Positions 17,773-27,570 are shown, numbered from the stretch's first letter. The stretch is DNA of 64,000 nucleotides from Chloroflexota bacterium (GCA_005882135.1 VBDR01000025.1:62001-126000), one strand, 5' to 3'. Notes: a model not told the origin generated them from the letters alone. Numbers and translations are program-made.

Positions 17773-17802
17773 GCTATATGCTGAAGCTCCGATGTTTGTC
17801 AA
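17773..17802 (-). promoter_or_regulatory. Promoter of the fucose SDR operon
   Basis: On the minus strand TTGACA (17797-17802) and TATAGC (17773-17778) are 18 bp apart. CTAACAC follows the -10. The -10 ends 11 nt before the ATG, so the leader would be only about 5 nt. It lies in the 62-bp gap shared with the divergent regulator gene. Confidence 0.6.
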
Positions 17803-17823
17803 CCGGCCGCACTCGCACCGGCG

Positions 17824-18594
17824 GTGTTTCCAAGCTCGGAACCGATGAACGTCCGACCTCTGGCCGCCAACGGGTCCAGGCGCCGTCGGCGCGCCGACCG
17901 CGCGCCCAGCGTGACGGACGACGCCATCGACAAGATTCGGGAGCTCATCGTGTCGGGCGCCTGGGGCCCTGGCGATCGGCTGCCGAAGGAGAGCGAGCTG
18001 GCGGCTCAGCTCGGCCTGTCCCGCAACTCGCTACGCGAAGCGGTGCGCGCGCTCTCCCAGCTGCGTGTCCTCGAGGTCAGGCAGGGCGACGGAACGTATG
18101 TCAGCAGCCTTGAACCTGGCCTGCTGCTCGAGAGCACCGGGTTCATCAGCCACCTCCTGCTCGGGGAGACGGCGGTCGCGCTGTACGAGGTCCGTCGCAT
18201 CCTAGAGGCGGCCGCCGCCGCCCTGGCCGCGGCGCGAATCGACGAGAAGGGAAAGCGGGACCTGGAGCTCAGCCTCGAGCAGATGCGTCAAGCGCAAGGG
18301 GTCGAGGAGCTGGTCGAGGCTGACGTCGCCTTTCATGCGGTGATCGCGCGCGCGACCGGCAATCCTGTCCTCACCTCGCTGCTGGCGAGCCTGGCCACGC
18401 GAACCCTGCGCGTCCGGCTCTGGCACGGCCGGACTGCGGACGACGCGCTCGAGGTCACGCGCGAAGAGCACCGGCGGATCTATGAGGCGATCATGCAAGG
18501 CGACCCTGAGCTCGCACGCGCGGCCGCGACGGCGCACATCGCCAGCGGCGAGCGATGGTTGCGACGACAGGTCGCGACGGGAGCATCGGCCTGA
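17824..18594 (+). CDS. FadR-subfamily GntR transcriptional regulator (FCD domain)
   Basis: It has a winged helix at about 25-95 (typical GDRLPKESELAAQLGLSRNS and VRQGDGTYV) followed by an all-helical FCD ligand domain (about 110-240). The FCD metal ligands are plausible in the D-x-x-F-H segment (VEADVAFHAVIARATGN) and in the late TAHIASGE. FCD regulators usually sense sugar acids or other carboxylates, which suits a fuconate or keto-deoxy-fuconate sensor. It is divergent from the transporter and catabolic operon and leads the aldo/keto reductase operon. The start is GTG 17824 or ATG 17845. Confidence 0.85.
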   Translation: MFPSSEPMNVRPLAANGSRRRRRADRAPSVTDDAIDKIRELIVSGAWGPGDRLPKESELAAQLGLSRNSLREAVRALSQLRVLEVRQGDGTYVSSLEPGLLLESTGFISHLLLGETAVALYEVRRILEAAAAALAAARIDEKGKRDLELSLEQMRQAQGVEELVEADVAFHAVIARATGNPVLTSLLASLATRTLRVRLWHGRTADDALEVTREEHRRIYEAIMQGDPELARAAATAHIASGERWLRRQVATGASA

Positions 18595-18704
18595 TGCAGG
18601 TCGGCCTGCACACCAGGCATGTGATTTTTCGCGACGGCCCCGACCTGTTTCATGGCATCGAGTCTTCGACCGTGGGTGAGGCCCTGGCGGAGCCATCAAG
18701 CTGA
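18594..18704 (+). CDS. 36-residue mini-ORF coupling the regulator to the aldo/keto reductase
   Basis: Its ATG overlaps the regulator stop (TGATG, 18592-18596) and its stop overlaps a CTG (CTGA, 18701-18704) that is in frame with the reductase. The peptide begins MQVGLHTRHVIF and has no membrane segment or known motif. I do not recognise it. It could be a real small protein, a translational coupling device, or chance; the tight fit at both ends favours one of the first two. Confidence 0.4.
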   Translation: MQVGLHTRHVIFRDGPDLFHGIESSTVGEALAEPSS

Positions 18705-19684
18705 AAGCTGGCGAACGCGTCAGGCTTGGCCGGACCGGGCTGATGGTCACGCGTCTTGGCCTGGGGACGGCGCCCCTGGGCGGCCTGTTCCGCGCCGTCG
18801 GCGAGGCCGACGCGTTGCAGGTCGTCGACGGGGCCTGGCAGGAAGGTCTGCGCTTCTTCGACACCGCTCCCCTCTACGGCTTCGGCCTCGCGGAGCGCCA
18901 TCTCGGCCGGATCCTGCGCGAGAAGGCGCGCGCCGACTACACGTTCGCGACCAAGGTCGGCCGGCTTCTTCGCGCCGATGCGCCGCCCGAGCCCGGCCAG
19001 GTGTTCCACGGCGCCCCGGCGCTCAATCCAGTGTTCGATTTCTCCTATGACGGCGTGATGCGGTCGCTCGAGGAGAGCCTCGAGCGCCTGGCCATCGGCC
19101 GGGTCGACATCCTGCACATCCACGACCCCGACGACCACTACGACGAGGCGCTGAGCGGCGCCTACCGCGCGCTCGATGAGCTGCGCCAGCAGGGCGTGAT
19201 CGGTGCTGTCGGCGCCGGCATGAACCAGGCGGAGATGCTGACCCGCTTTGCGAAGGAGGCCGACTTCGACTGCTTCCTGCTGGCCGGTCGCTACACGCTG
19301 CTGGACCAGGTCGCATTGAAAGAGCTGCTGCCGACCTGCCTCGAGCGAGGGGTGGCGATCATCGCCGGCGGGGTGTTCAACAGCGGCATCCTCGCCGACC
19401 CTCGGCCCGGCGCTCACTACAACTACCAGGCGGCGCCGCAGGAGTTGATCGATCGCGCTCAGAAGCTGCGCGCTGTGTGCGAGCGCCATGGCGTGCCCCT
19501 GCGCGCGGCGGCGATCCAGTTCCCGCTCGGCCATCCGGCGGTGCAAACCGTGGTCGTGGGCGCCAGGTCGCTCGAGGAAATTCGCGACTCGGTCCGCATG
19601 TTCGAGGTCGAGATCCCTTCCGCGCTGTGGGAGGAGCTCAAGTCGGAGCAGCTCCTGGCGGAACACACGCCGACACCAGGGTGA
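18701..19684 (+). CDS. Aldo/keto reductase, probable L-fucose (D-threo-aldose) dehydrogenase
   Basis: This is an AKR-family TIM barrel with D-T-A-P-L-Y-G-F-G-L-A-E (catalytic D and Y, about 48-59 from ATG 18743), the K of FATKVG and the H of LHIHDPDD. Oxidation of L-fucose to L-fuconolactone by this subfamily is established. The first ATG is 18743, but the codons just before it read RLGRTGL, the normal AKR N-terminus, so translation probably begins upstream. The only fitting codon is CTG 18701, within a CTGA overlap with the mini-ORF. The start is therefore uncertain by 14 codons. It overlaps the next gene as GTGA. Confidence 0.85.
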   Translation: MKAGERVRLGRTGLMVTRLGLGTAPLGGLFRAVGEADALQVVDGAWQEGLRFFDTAPLYGFGLAERHLGRILREKARADYTFATKVGRLLRADAPPEPGQVFHGAPALNPVFDFSYDGVMRSLEESLERLAIGRVDILHIHDPDDHYDEALSGAYRALDELRQQGVIGAVGAGMNQAEMLTRFAKEADFDCFLLAGRYTLLDQVALKELLPTCLERGVAIIAGGVFNSGILADPRPGAHYNYQAAPQELIDRAQKLRAVCERHGVPLRAAAIQFPLGHPAVQTVVVGARSLEEIRDSVRMFEVEIPSALWEELKSEQLLAEHTPTPG

Positions 19685-20514
19685 TAGCCCGGGTCGACGC
19701 GCACCACCATTTCTGGGATCCGGCCCGGCGCGACTATCCATGGATGGGTCCCGAGCTCGCCGCGATCCGGCGGCCTTTCGGACCTGAAGATCTCAAGCCA
19801 CTGCTCGCGGCCAGCGGAATCGATAGGACCATCCTCGTCCAGACGGTTGGAACGCTGGAGGAGACGCGTGAGTTTCTCGAGATCGCGGCCGCGAACGAAT
19901 TCGTCGCCGGGGTGGTCGGTTGGGTGGACCTCGCCGATCCATCCGTGGCCACGACCATCGCCGGCCTGAAGCGCGGCCCGGGGGGAGGCGCCCTGGTCGG
20001 CATCCGCCACCAGGTTCACGACGAACCGGATCCCGAGTGGCTGCTCGGGGACGAAGTTCAAGGCGGAATCGCCGCCGTGGGCGAAGCCGGCCTTGCCTAC
20101 GACCTCCTCGTGCGCACGCGAGAGCTGCCCGCCGCCCTGGTCACCGTCAGGCGGCACCCAGACGTCAGGTTTGTCGTCGACCACGCAGCCAAGCCCCGCA
20201 TCGTCGACGGCGCGATGGATCAGGCGTGGGCGAAAGCGCTGGCACCGCTGAGCGATGAAGCGAACGTCGTCTGCAAGCTGTCAGGGCTCGTGACCGAAGC
20301 GGACTGGAACGCGTGGACGGCCGAGCAGCTCCGGCCTTACGTGACTCGGGTGCTGGAATGGTTTGGCCCACAACGATGCATGTTCGGCTCCGATTGGCCT
20401 GTATGCCTGGTCGCCGCGTCTTATGAGCAGGTCGTCACCTCGATGCGCGAGATCGTCGGCGACGATGACGATGTCTTCGGTGCCACCGCGCACAGGGTTT
20501 ATCGCCTCAGCTAG
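19681..20514 (+). CDS. Amidohydrolase family 2 protein, probable L-fuconolactonase
   Basis: This metal-dependent hydrolase of 277 residues has VDAHHHFWDP at the N-terminus (metal-binding histidines), central histidines in GIRHQVHDEPD and VVDHAAKP, and the catalytic aspartate in MFGSDWPVC. That pattern, including the W after HHHF, is typical of the COG3618 lactonase group containing L-fuconolactonase and L-rhamnonolactonase. It would open the lactone made by the aldo/keto reductase to give L-fuconate for FucD. The GTG start overlaps the reductase stop. Confidence 0.87.
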   Translation: MIARVDAHHHFWDPARRDYPWMGPELAAIRRPFGPEDLKPLLAASGIDRTILVQTVGTLEETREFLEIAAANEFVAGVVGWVDLADPSVATTIAGLKRGPGGGALVGIRHQVHDEPDPEWLLGDEVQGGIAAVGEAGLAYDLLVRTRELPAALVTVRRHPDVRFVVDHAAKPRIVDGAMDQAWAKALAPLSDEANVVCKLSGLVTEADWNAWTAEQLRPYVTRVLEWFGPQRCMFGSDWPVCLVAASYEQVVTSMREIVGDDDDVFGATAHRVYRLS

Positions 20515-20521
20515 CGGATCG

Positions 20522-20539
20522 CCGCGATCGCGATCGCGG
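20522..20539. repeat. Perfect 18-bp palindrome with two overlapping GCGATCGC
   Basis: CCGCGATCGCGATCGCGG equals its own reverse complement and contains the octamer GCGATCGC twice. It lies in the 47-bp gap between the fuconolactonase and the ABC ATPase genes. Confidence 0.5.
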
Positions 20540-20561
20540 TTCGGCATGCCGCTGATGGGTC

Positions 20562-21305
20562 ATGGGTCAAACTGCGATCAGGTTGATTACACCGACATCC
20601 GGCGGCCTGGCCGCCGCCGGCCTCACCAAGCGTTTCGGCAAGACGCTGGCGGTCGATCATCTCGACTTTGACGTTGCTCCGCATCAGATCCTCGCCCTCC
20701 TCGGCCCGAACGGAGCCGGCAAGACAACGACGCTGATGTGCCTGGCCGGGCTGCTCCGCCCGGACTCCGGCCGCATCACCTGGCAAGGCGTCGAGCTCGG
20801 TCCCACCCGCGGCCGGCAGGTGGCGCTCATCACCGAGACGCCCGAGGTCTACGAGATGCTGACGGTCTGGGAGCACATGGTCTTCGTCGGCCGCAGCTGC
20901 CTGCTGCCGGCAGGCTGGCAGGACCGCGCCGAAAACCTGCTTCAGCGCATGGGCATGGCGGATCAGCGTGACACCATGGGGGAGGCGCTCTCGAAGGGAA
21001 TGCGGCAGCGAGTCCTGATCGCGGCCACCCTGCTTGCGGCGACGCCCATCCTCCTGCTCGACGAACCGATGATCGGCCTTGACCCTCGCGGACAGCACGA
21101 GCTGCGAAATCTCCTTGTCGAGGTCCGCGACCAGGGCACGACGGTCATCGTGAGCACTCATCTGCTGGCCAACGTGCAGTCGTTCTGCGACCGCCTTTTG
21201 ATCCTGAACAAGGGCAGGGCGGTCGCCGCTGGCGGCCTTCAGGAGTTGCTCGATCGCTACGGCCACGACACGCTCGAGGAGACATTCCTCGAAATCGTCA
21301 AATGA
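20562..21305 (+). CDS. ABC-2 type transporter ATP-binding protein
   Basis: This 247-residue ATPase has the Walker A GPNGAGKTT, a signature region altered to ALSKGMRQRVLIAA, the Walker B ILLLDEPMIGLD and the switch STHLL. The K in place of the second G of LSGG is common in the CcmA/NatA-like exporter group. It overlaps the following membrane protein by ATGA, and the two form an exporter of unknown substrate. The Walker and LSKG-type motifs make the family call secure. Confidence 0.87.
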   Translation: MGQTAIRLITPTSGGLAAAGLTKRFGKTLAVDHLDFDVAPHQILALLGPNGAGKTTTLMCLAGLLRPDSGRITWQGVELGPTRGRQVALITETPEVYEMLTVWEHMVFVGRSCLLPAGWQDRAENLLQRMGMADQRDTMGEALSKGMRQRVLIAATLLAATPILLLDEPMIGLDPRGQHELRNLLVEVRDQGTTVIVSTHLLANVQSFCDRLLILNKGRAVAAGGLQELLDRYGHDTLEETFLEIVK

Positions 21306-22945
21306 GCGCGAGACGCCTGAGCGCGCTGATCTGGCTCGATTGGAAGCTGTTCGTCAACCGGATTCGCTCCATCCGGCGCAACCCGCGACGGCTGATCCCC
21401 TGGCTCATCTTCCTCATCTGGCTCATCCCGTCTTTCATCAATCGGCTTGTCATCGGATCCAACCTGGGACGCGGGCCGGCGCTGCGGACGCTGGCTCCGC
21501 TGGTGGGTCCGCTGGGGGACTTCGTACCGGGGCTGGCCGCGCTGGCGCTGGGATTTGCGATCTGGCGCGCCTCCGACCGCCCGCCGGCGGCGTTCCAGTC
21601 GCCCGCGGACGCGCGTTTTGTCATCGGGGCCGGGCTCGATTCACGCGCTGTTTTCACGTGGCTCTCGCTGCGAACCGCACGGCGTCTCATCGTCGGCTTT
21701 CTCTTGCTGCTGGTCCTCTTTCAGGTCCTCTACCTCCCCTGGCTCGGATTCAACCTGCTGAACGCCCTTGCTTTCACGGTCGCGCTGGCGACGTTTGGCG
21801 GAATCGTCTTTGGCGCCCGCCTCCTCGCCTTCAATCTCAAGCGAAAGGTGCCTTGGTTGCCGGTCGGGGGATTCGGATGGCTGACGGGGATCGCCGGCAC
21901 CGGAGCCGCCATGGCGATGCTGGTGGAGATCAGCGGCACGGCGACCATGCCCGCGCCGATCGAGCGCATCAGCGCTGCCTTGCCCCCGGGGAGCTGGATG
22001 CTGAGCGCATTCCATGGCGACCTGGCGGCGGAGCTGCTGCTGCTGGTCTTTGCGGTCGGGTTCACCGTCGTGGGTATCGCGCTGGCAGGGGATTGTTACC
22101 CCGAGCTGTGGGAGACGTCGAGCCGGGTCTTCGCCATGCGCCAGGCGCTCAGGTCCCGGGGTGGCATGTTCGGCTACCTGGGCGCCCGTCCGGCCGATTC
22201 TCGTCAGAACGTCCGCCAGGGCGCCCGCGAACGACGGGCCCGGTCTTCATCCGGGCAGCGGGTGCCTGGGGGCGCTTTGATCGTCTTCTGGACGGAGTGG
22301 CAATCGCTCAAGCGCGGCCGCGGCGGCGTGCCCCTCCAGCTCGCTGTGGTCGCGGCGGCCGGCGTCGTCGGGGTGCTGGTCGGGCTGGCAGCGGCGAAGG
22401 GACTTGCCGCCGGCGGAATCATCGCCGCCAACGTCGTTCTGCTCCTCGTCGTCTGGAGCTGGGCCCTCAGCGTGCAGCTTGGCCGCTATCTTGGCAATCC
22501 GCTCTGGTGGCTGTCGAGCTCTCCACTGTGGAGCCGGCTCGCGGTTTGGACTCTGGCACGCGGCCTGCGGTTCGCCGTTCCGCTGATCCTGTTCATAGAG
22601 GTCGCGATCGCCGTGTTCGGTCGCTATGAGTGGGTCCTCGCCGTCGCTCCGTGGCCGCCCCTGCTGCTGTGCTGGTTGACGCAGGCGATCGGCCTTGCCG
22701 GTTACGCGTTCCTGCCTGCCCGCTCGGACTACCGGCTCGCCTTGACGGTTCGAATGTTTGCCATCTACGCGATCTTCGTGCCCCTGGCCCTGGCCGCGAT
22801 ACCGGGGGCGGTCCTGCGAAGCCCGGCGCTGCTGGTGGCGCTGCCGACGCTGCTGGCGGCGACGATCCTGGTCGGGCTGATCGCATTCGCGACCTGGCGG
22901 ATCGAGGGCAACGGACTGGCGTTCGCGCAAGAGGAACGGCAATGA
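21302..22945 (+). CDS. Polytopic ABC exporter membrane subunit
   Basis: This 547-residue protein has a cytoplasmic N-terminus and some twelve hydrophobic stretches in two groups (about 35-270 and 350-540), separated by a basic, Arg-rich cytoplasmic stretch (about 295-325). No catalytic motif is seen. Its ATGA overlap with an ABC-2 type ATPase identifies it as the membrane partner. It ends 27 bp before a convergent GH3 gene. What it exports is unknown. Confidence 0.72.
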   Translation: MSARRLSALIWLDWKLFVNRIRSIRRNPRRLIPWLIFLIWLIPSFINRLVIGSNLGRGPALRTLAPLVGPLGDFVPGLAALALGFAIWRASDRPPAAFQSPADARFVIGAGLDSRAVFTWLSLRTARRLIVGFLLLLVLFQVLYLPWLGFNLLNALAFTVALATFGGIVFGARLLAFNLKRKVPWLPVGGFGWLTGIAGTGAAMAMLVEISGTATMPAPIERISAALPPGSWMLSAFHGDLAAELLLLVFAVGFTVVGIALAGDCYPELWETSSRVFAMRQALRSRGGMFGYLGARPADSRQNVRQGARERRARSSSGQRVPGGALIVFWTEWQSLKRGRGGVPLQLAVVAAAGVVGVLVGLAAAKGLAAGGIIAANVVLLLVVWSWALSVQLGRYLGNPLWWLSSSPLWSRLAVWTLARGLRFAVPLILFIEVAIAVFGRYEWVLAVAPWPPLLLCWLTQAIGLAGYAFLPARSDYRLALTVRMFAIYAIFVPLALAAIPGAVLRSPALLVALPTLLAATILVGLIAFATWRIEGNGLAFAQEERQ

Positions 22946-22972
22946 ACCTGCATGCTGCGAGGTCCCTCGCTA

Positions 22973-24043
22973 CTAGCCTCCACGAAGACTTTGCAGCGCA
23001 GCCACCGCTGCATCCAGCCTGGTCCGCGGCAGGCGGCCCGACGCAACGGCGGACCTGATCGCGTCGTAGGTCGCGTCGGCGACCGCTAGATGGTGGGCGA
23101 CCATGACCATGTCACCGCCGGCGATCAGAAACTCGACCGCCGCCTTAGGAGTCGGCGTGCTGGCGGCGATCGCGCCCATCTCCATATCGTCGGAGAGGAT
23201 CGCGCCCTTGAAGCCAAGGTCCGACCGGAGCAGGGTCATCGTGGACGGAGACAGGTCAGCGGAACGCTGCGCATCCAGGGCGGGAAAGAAGAGATGGCCG
23301 AGCAGCACGAAATCAGTTCCGTGAGCGACGGCGGCCTGGAACGGCGGCAGGTCGCGGGCCTTGACGGTGGCGAGGCTCTCGTCAATGCGTGGCAGCTGGG
23401 TCTCCGAAGTGACCGCCGTGTTCCCGTGGCCTGGAAAGTGCTTGGCCGCGGAGAGCATGTGGGCGGCATGGATTCCATCGACTACCGGTCCGATGCTGGT
23501 CGCCACGGCGCCCGTGTCGGTGCCGTAGCAGCGGCCCCACATGATCGAAGAGGGTCCAGAACACACATCCGAGACGGGTCCGAGGTCGAGGTCGAATCCC
23601 AGCCCGCGCAGGGCTTGCGCCATCCTCGTCGTCTCCGCGTTGCCCACTGGCATCGGGGCGCACGGGACTGAGCTCACATCCAGACATATCGCGCCGCCTT
23701 CCTGGTCGGTGGCGGCGATCAGGCGGTGTCGAGAAACTCCGCGCAGGGCATTGATCAAGTCGGCGACGTCCGCCCCCGATCCCGCGTTGCGATTCAGGTT
23801 GATGACCAGGAGCCCGCCGAACTGGCGCTGCCTCCAGTCGGCAACCACGGCGTCGGTCAGCGTGCCCTGGAACCCGACCATGATCACCGCGCCGATCTCT
23901 TCGTCCAGCGTCAAGCCGCCGGGCCCGAGCTGCGAGGCGGGGATGGTGGCAGCTGAAGATGGCGACGGTGCCGCCATCGACGCGCCCGCGCACGAAGCCA
24001 AAACGCTGGCGAGCAGCAACAAGATCCCAAGCTTCCGCGTCAT
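22973..24043 (-). CDS. GH3 family lipoprotein, NagZ-like but lacking the His/Asp dyad
   Basis: This is a 356-residue glycoside hydrolase family 3 N-terminal-domain protein with a lipoprotein signal (LASC). The substrate-binding KHFPGHG and the nucleophile region LSDDMEMGA are conserved. However, the NagZ-specific acid/base loop, normally D-T-x-x-D-S-H, reads NTAVTSE here. It may therefore act on another substrate, use another acid/base, or be inactive. It differs from the cytoplasmic NagZ at 37996, which keeps the loop. It is extracellular and membrane-anchored by prediction. Confidence 0.85.
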   Translation of the reverse strand: MTRKLGILLLLASVLASCAGASMAAPSPSSAATIPASQLGPGGLTLDEEIGAVIMVGFQGTLTDAVVADWRQRQFGGLLVINLNRNAGSGADVADLINALRGVSRHRLIAATDQEGGAICLDVSSVPCAPMPVGNAETTRMAQALRGLGFDLDLGPVSDVCSGPSSIMWGRCYGTDTGAVATSIGPVVDGIHAAHMLSAAKHFPGHGNTAVTSETQLPRIDESLATVKARDLPPFQAAVAHGTDFVLLGHLFFPALDAQRSADLSPSTMTLLRSDLGFKGAILSDDMEMGAIAASTPTPKAAVEFLIAGGDMVMVAHHLAVADATYDAIRSAVASGRLPRTRLDAAVAALQSLRGG

Positions 24044-24063
24044 GCCGACGCTGATCTCAACGC

Positions 24064-24089
24064 AAAAGGGAGGCGAGGCGTTCCGCCTC
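24064..24089 (-). terminator. Probable intrinsic terminator after the DUF4242 gene
   Basis: On the minus strand GAGGCG-GAA-CGCCTC forms a 6-bp stem, followed after a short C-rich stretch by TTTT. A further GC-rich stem (GGCGAC/GTCGCC) precedes it. It lies between two minus-strand genes. Confidence 0.45.
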
Positions 24090-24123
24090 TAGCCGCGCGG
24101 CGACGGGGCGTCGCCCCCGACGG

Positions 24124-24372
24124 CTAGGCCTGGACCGGCACCTCAAACACCTGGTCGGTCGGATGGCCCGAGCGCTGGTGGATGCGCTTCACGGCCTCGG
24201 CGTTGGGAGCCTCCGAGAGGCAGAACACCTTCCCCGTCTTCGGGTCCGCCCACGCGTGCTTGAAGTTCACGCCCTCGTCGTCCTGGATGTCGAGATCCGC
24301 CTGGTGCGCCTCCGCCAGCGCCTCCTTCGTGATGCCCATCATGCCCTCGTGGACGTCCATATATTCCGGCAT
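24124..24372 (-). CDS. DUF4242 domain protein
   Basis: This 82-residue ferredoxin-like small protein begins MPEYMDVHEGM and contains the conserved F-K-H-A-W and K-V-F-C-L-S-E-A-P-N-A-E-A-V segments of DUF4242. Some members bind nickel, but a function is not established. It is monocistronic by appearance, with a terminator downstream. A distant paralogue lies at 62617; both keep the FC(L/V)-x-x-A-P-N core. Confidence 0.85.
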   Translation of the reverse strand: MPEYMDVHEGMMGITKEALAEAHQADLDIQDDEGVNFKHAWADPKTGKVFCLSEAPNAEAVKRIHQRSGHPTDQVFEVPVQA

Positions 24373-24563
24373 GGCTTACCTCCCAATCCGAAGCTGATGC
24401 TTGTCGACATCGTCCCACACCAACCGGCACCGGGGAATCCGCCTCGCGGAGCCTGGACACCGGAAGCGGCTAAGCTGAACGGGCTGTGGGCAGACCGATG
24501 GCCGTTTGCATCCTCACGAGGCGACGCGCGATCGATCATGCCGGCTGCACCAGCTGCCTCTGT

Positions 24564-24600
24564 AGTTAGCCCGGTCACGACCGCTTCGACCGCACTAACT
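24564..24600. promoter_or_regulatory. Spaced inverted repeat upstream of carbonic anhydrase
   Basis: AGTTAG (24564-24569) and CTAACT (24595-24600) are perfect inverses 25 bp apart, just upstream of the ribosome binding site AGGAGG (24612-24617). They could be paired operator half-sites or the base of a leader hairpin. Confidence 0.35.
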
Positions 24601-24621
24601 CCAATTCCTTAGGAGGCACAC

Positions 24622-25124
24622 ATGAGCGTTACCGATGAGCTCGTCCGCAACAACGACTCCTATGTCCGTTCGTTCAAGAAGGGCGACCTTCCCCTGCCCC
24701 CGGCCAAGCACGTGGCGGTACTCGCCTGCATGGACGCGCGGCTCGACGTGCACAAGATCCTGGGCCTGCAGGAGGGCGACGCGCATGTCATCCGCAACGC
24801 GGGCGGTGCGGCCACCGAGGATGCGATCCGATCGCTGGCGATATCGCAGCGCCTGCTCGCGACCAAGGAGATCGTGCTCATCCACCACACGGACTGCGGC
24901 ATGCTCACCTTCAAGGACGAGGATCTGAAGCGAAGCATCGAGTCCGAGACCGGCATCCGGCCGGCTTTTGCCTTCGAAGCCTTCAGTGACCTTGCTGACG
25001 ACGTGAAGCAGTCGATCGCGCGGATCAAGGCCAGCCCGTTCATTCCCAACAAGTCGAGCGTGCGGGGCTTCGTCTACGACGTCCACACGGGAAAGCTCAA
25101 CGAGGTGGGGGTGGCCGCCGCCGT

Positions 25125-25128
<4 letters not shown>
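24622..25128 (+). CDS. Beta-class carbonic anhydrase
   Basis: This enzyme interconverts CO2 and bicarbonate. The zinc ligands are visible: C and the D-R dyad in CMDARLD (about 36-42), and H-x-x-C in HHTDCG (about 88-93). At 168 residues it matches the short actinobacterial-type beta enzymes such as Rv1284. An ideal AGGAGG lies 5 nt before the ATG. Its TAG overlaps the stop of the convergent aminotransferase within a CTAG palindrome. Confidence 0.92.
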
Positions 25129-26477
<1,349 letters not shown>

Positions 26478-26523
26478 CCTACAACAGAGCCAGGTCGTGG
26501 ATCGTGGCGGCCGTCACCGCGGG

Positions 26524-27570
26524 TCAGGCCTCGAGGGCGGCGCCTTCCCCCGACATCGTGACCGGCGCACCCCGCCTGGCCGACTCGACCGCCGCGGCCA
26601 TGAAGGCGATGGTGGCAACGTTCTCGCGCCCTGAGCATTCGGGCTCCCGACCCTCGCGGATCGCGTTTGCGAACTCGGTCAGCGTGCCCCAGCGGTCGAC
26701 GCGCATCTCCGGCATCCGGAGCGAGCGCGCCCGGCCCCCGCGCGGCCGCACGGAGACCCAGTCCGCGAGGGCGCCGTTGTCATCCCGGCTCGTCCAGAAC
26801 ACCTCGCCCCGCTCGAACTCCATGCGCCACTCACCGGCCCAGGGCGTGATCGGCGCGGAGCTCACCCAGCTCCCGCGATAGCTCACGACGGCGGGGCCGA
26901 AGGTGATCGACGCGACGGCGGCCGACGGCCCCGCAAAAGCGCTCCATCCAGGGTTCCAGGCCTCGCAGAAGATGCGTTCCGGCTCGCGATTGAGGATCAT
27001 CCGCAGGAGGTCGAAGTGATGGATCGACATGTCGACCAGCAGCGGCTGCTCGTCCTGGTGATGGCGTGCGCGGCCGGTGGCGCTTGCGGCCGAGTAGCGG
27101 CGGAAGTCGATCGACACCTCGTAGACGTCGCCAAGCGACGCCTCCCTGACCAGCCGTGCAACCGTGCGCACGGCGGGGAAGAAGCGGTAGTTCTGGCTCA
27201 CCATCAAGGTCACGCCCCTGTTAGCCGCCGCTCGCACCAGCTCCTGTGCGGTCGCGACGTCGGGGGCAAACGGCTTCTCCACGAGCACGTGAAGGCCGGC
27301 CTCGACGGCCGCCCGGGTCACGGGCGCGTGCCCCGGCAGCGTGGTCGTCACGAGCACCGCTTCCGGATGCGTTGAAGTGATCGCCTCGTTCAACGACTCA
27401 AAGAACATCTCCTGCGCCTTGGGCATCTCCTCATGGAGCAGTTCCAGTGACGAGGGATCGGAGTCGACGTAGCCGACGAGCTCCACCTCTTTGATGTCCG
27501 GGACGATGCGCCACGCCCAATCGCGCCCCCAGCCGCCCAGACCAATTTGCAGCAATCGAATCGGTGTCAC
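26524..27570 (-). CDS. Gfo/Idh/MocA family oxidoreductase
   Basis: This NAD(P)-dependent sugar or inositol dehydrogenase has an N-terminal Rossmann motif, LLQIGLGGWG, the conserved EKPFAPD (about 96-102), whose lysine is catalytic in the family, and a C-terminal alpha/beta domain with DMSIHHFDLLR. I place the start at GTG 27570; the open frame further upstream runs into the divergent gene's start. Only 25 bp separate it from that start, so the two promoters must be very compact. The substrate is unknown. Confidence 0.83.
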   Translation of the reverse strand: MTPIRLLQIGLGGWGRDWAWRIVPDIKEVELVGYVDSDPSSLELLHEEMPKAQEMFFESLNEAITSTHPEAVLVTTTLPGHAPVTRAAVEAGLHVLVEKPFAPDVATAQELVRAAANRGVTLMVSQNYRFFPAVRTVARLVREASLGDVYEVSIDFRRYSAASATGRARHHQDEQPLLVDMSIHHFDLLRMILNREPERIFCEAWNPGWSAFAGPSAAVASITFGPAVVSYRGSWVSSAPITPWAGEWRMEFERGEVFWTSRDDNGALADWVSVRPRGGRARSLRMPEMRVDRWGTLTEFANAIREGREPECSGRENVATIAFMAAAVESARRGAPVTMSGEGAALEA

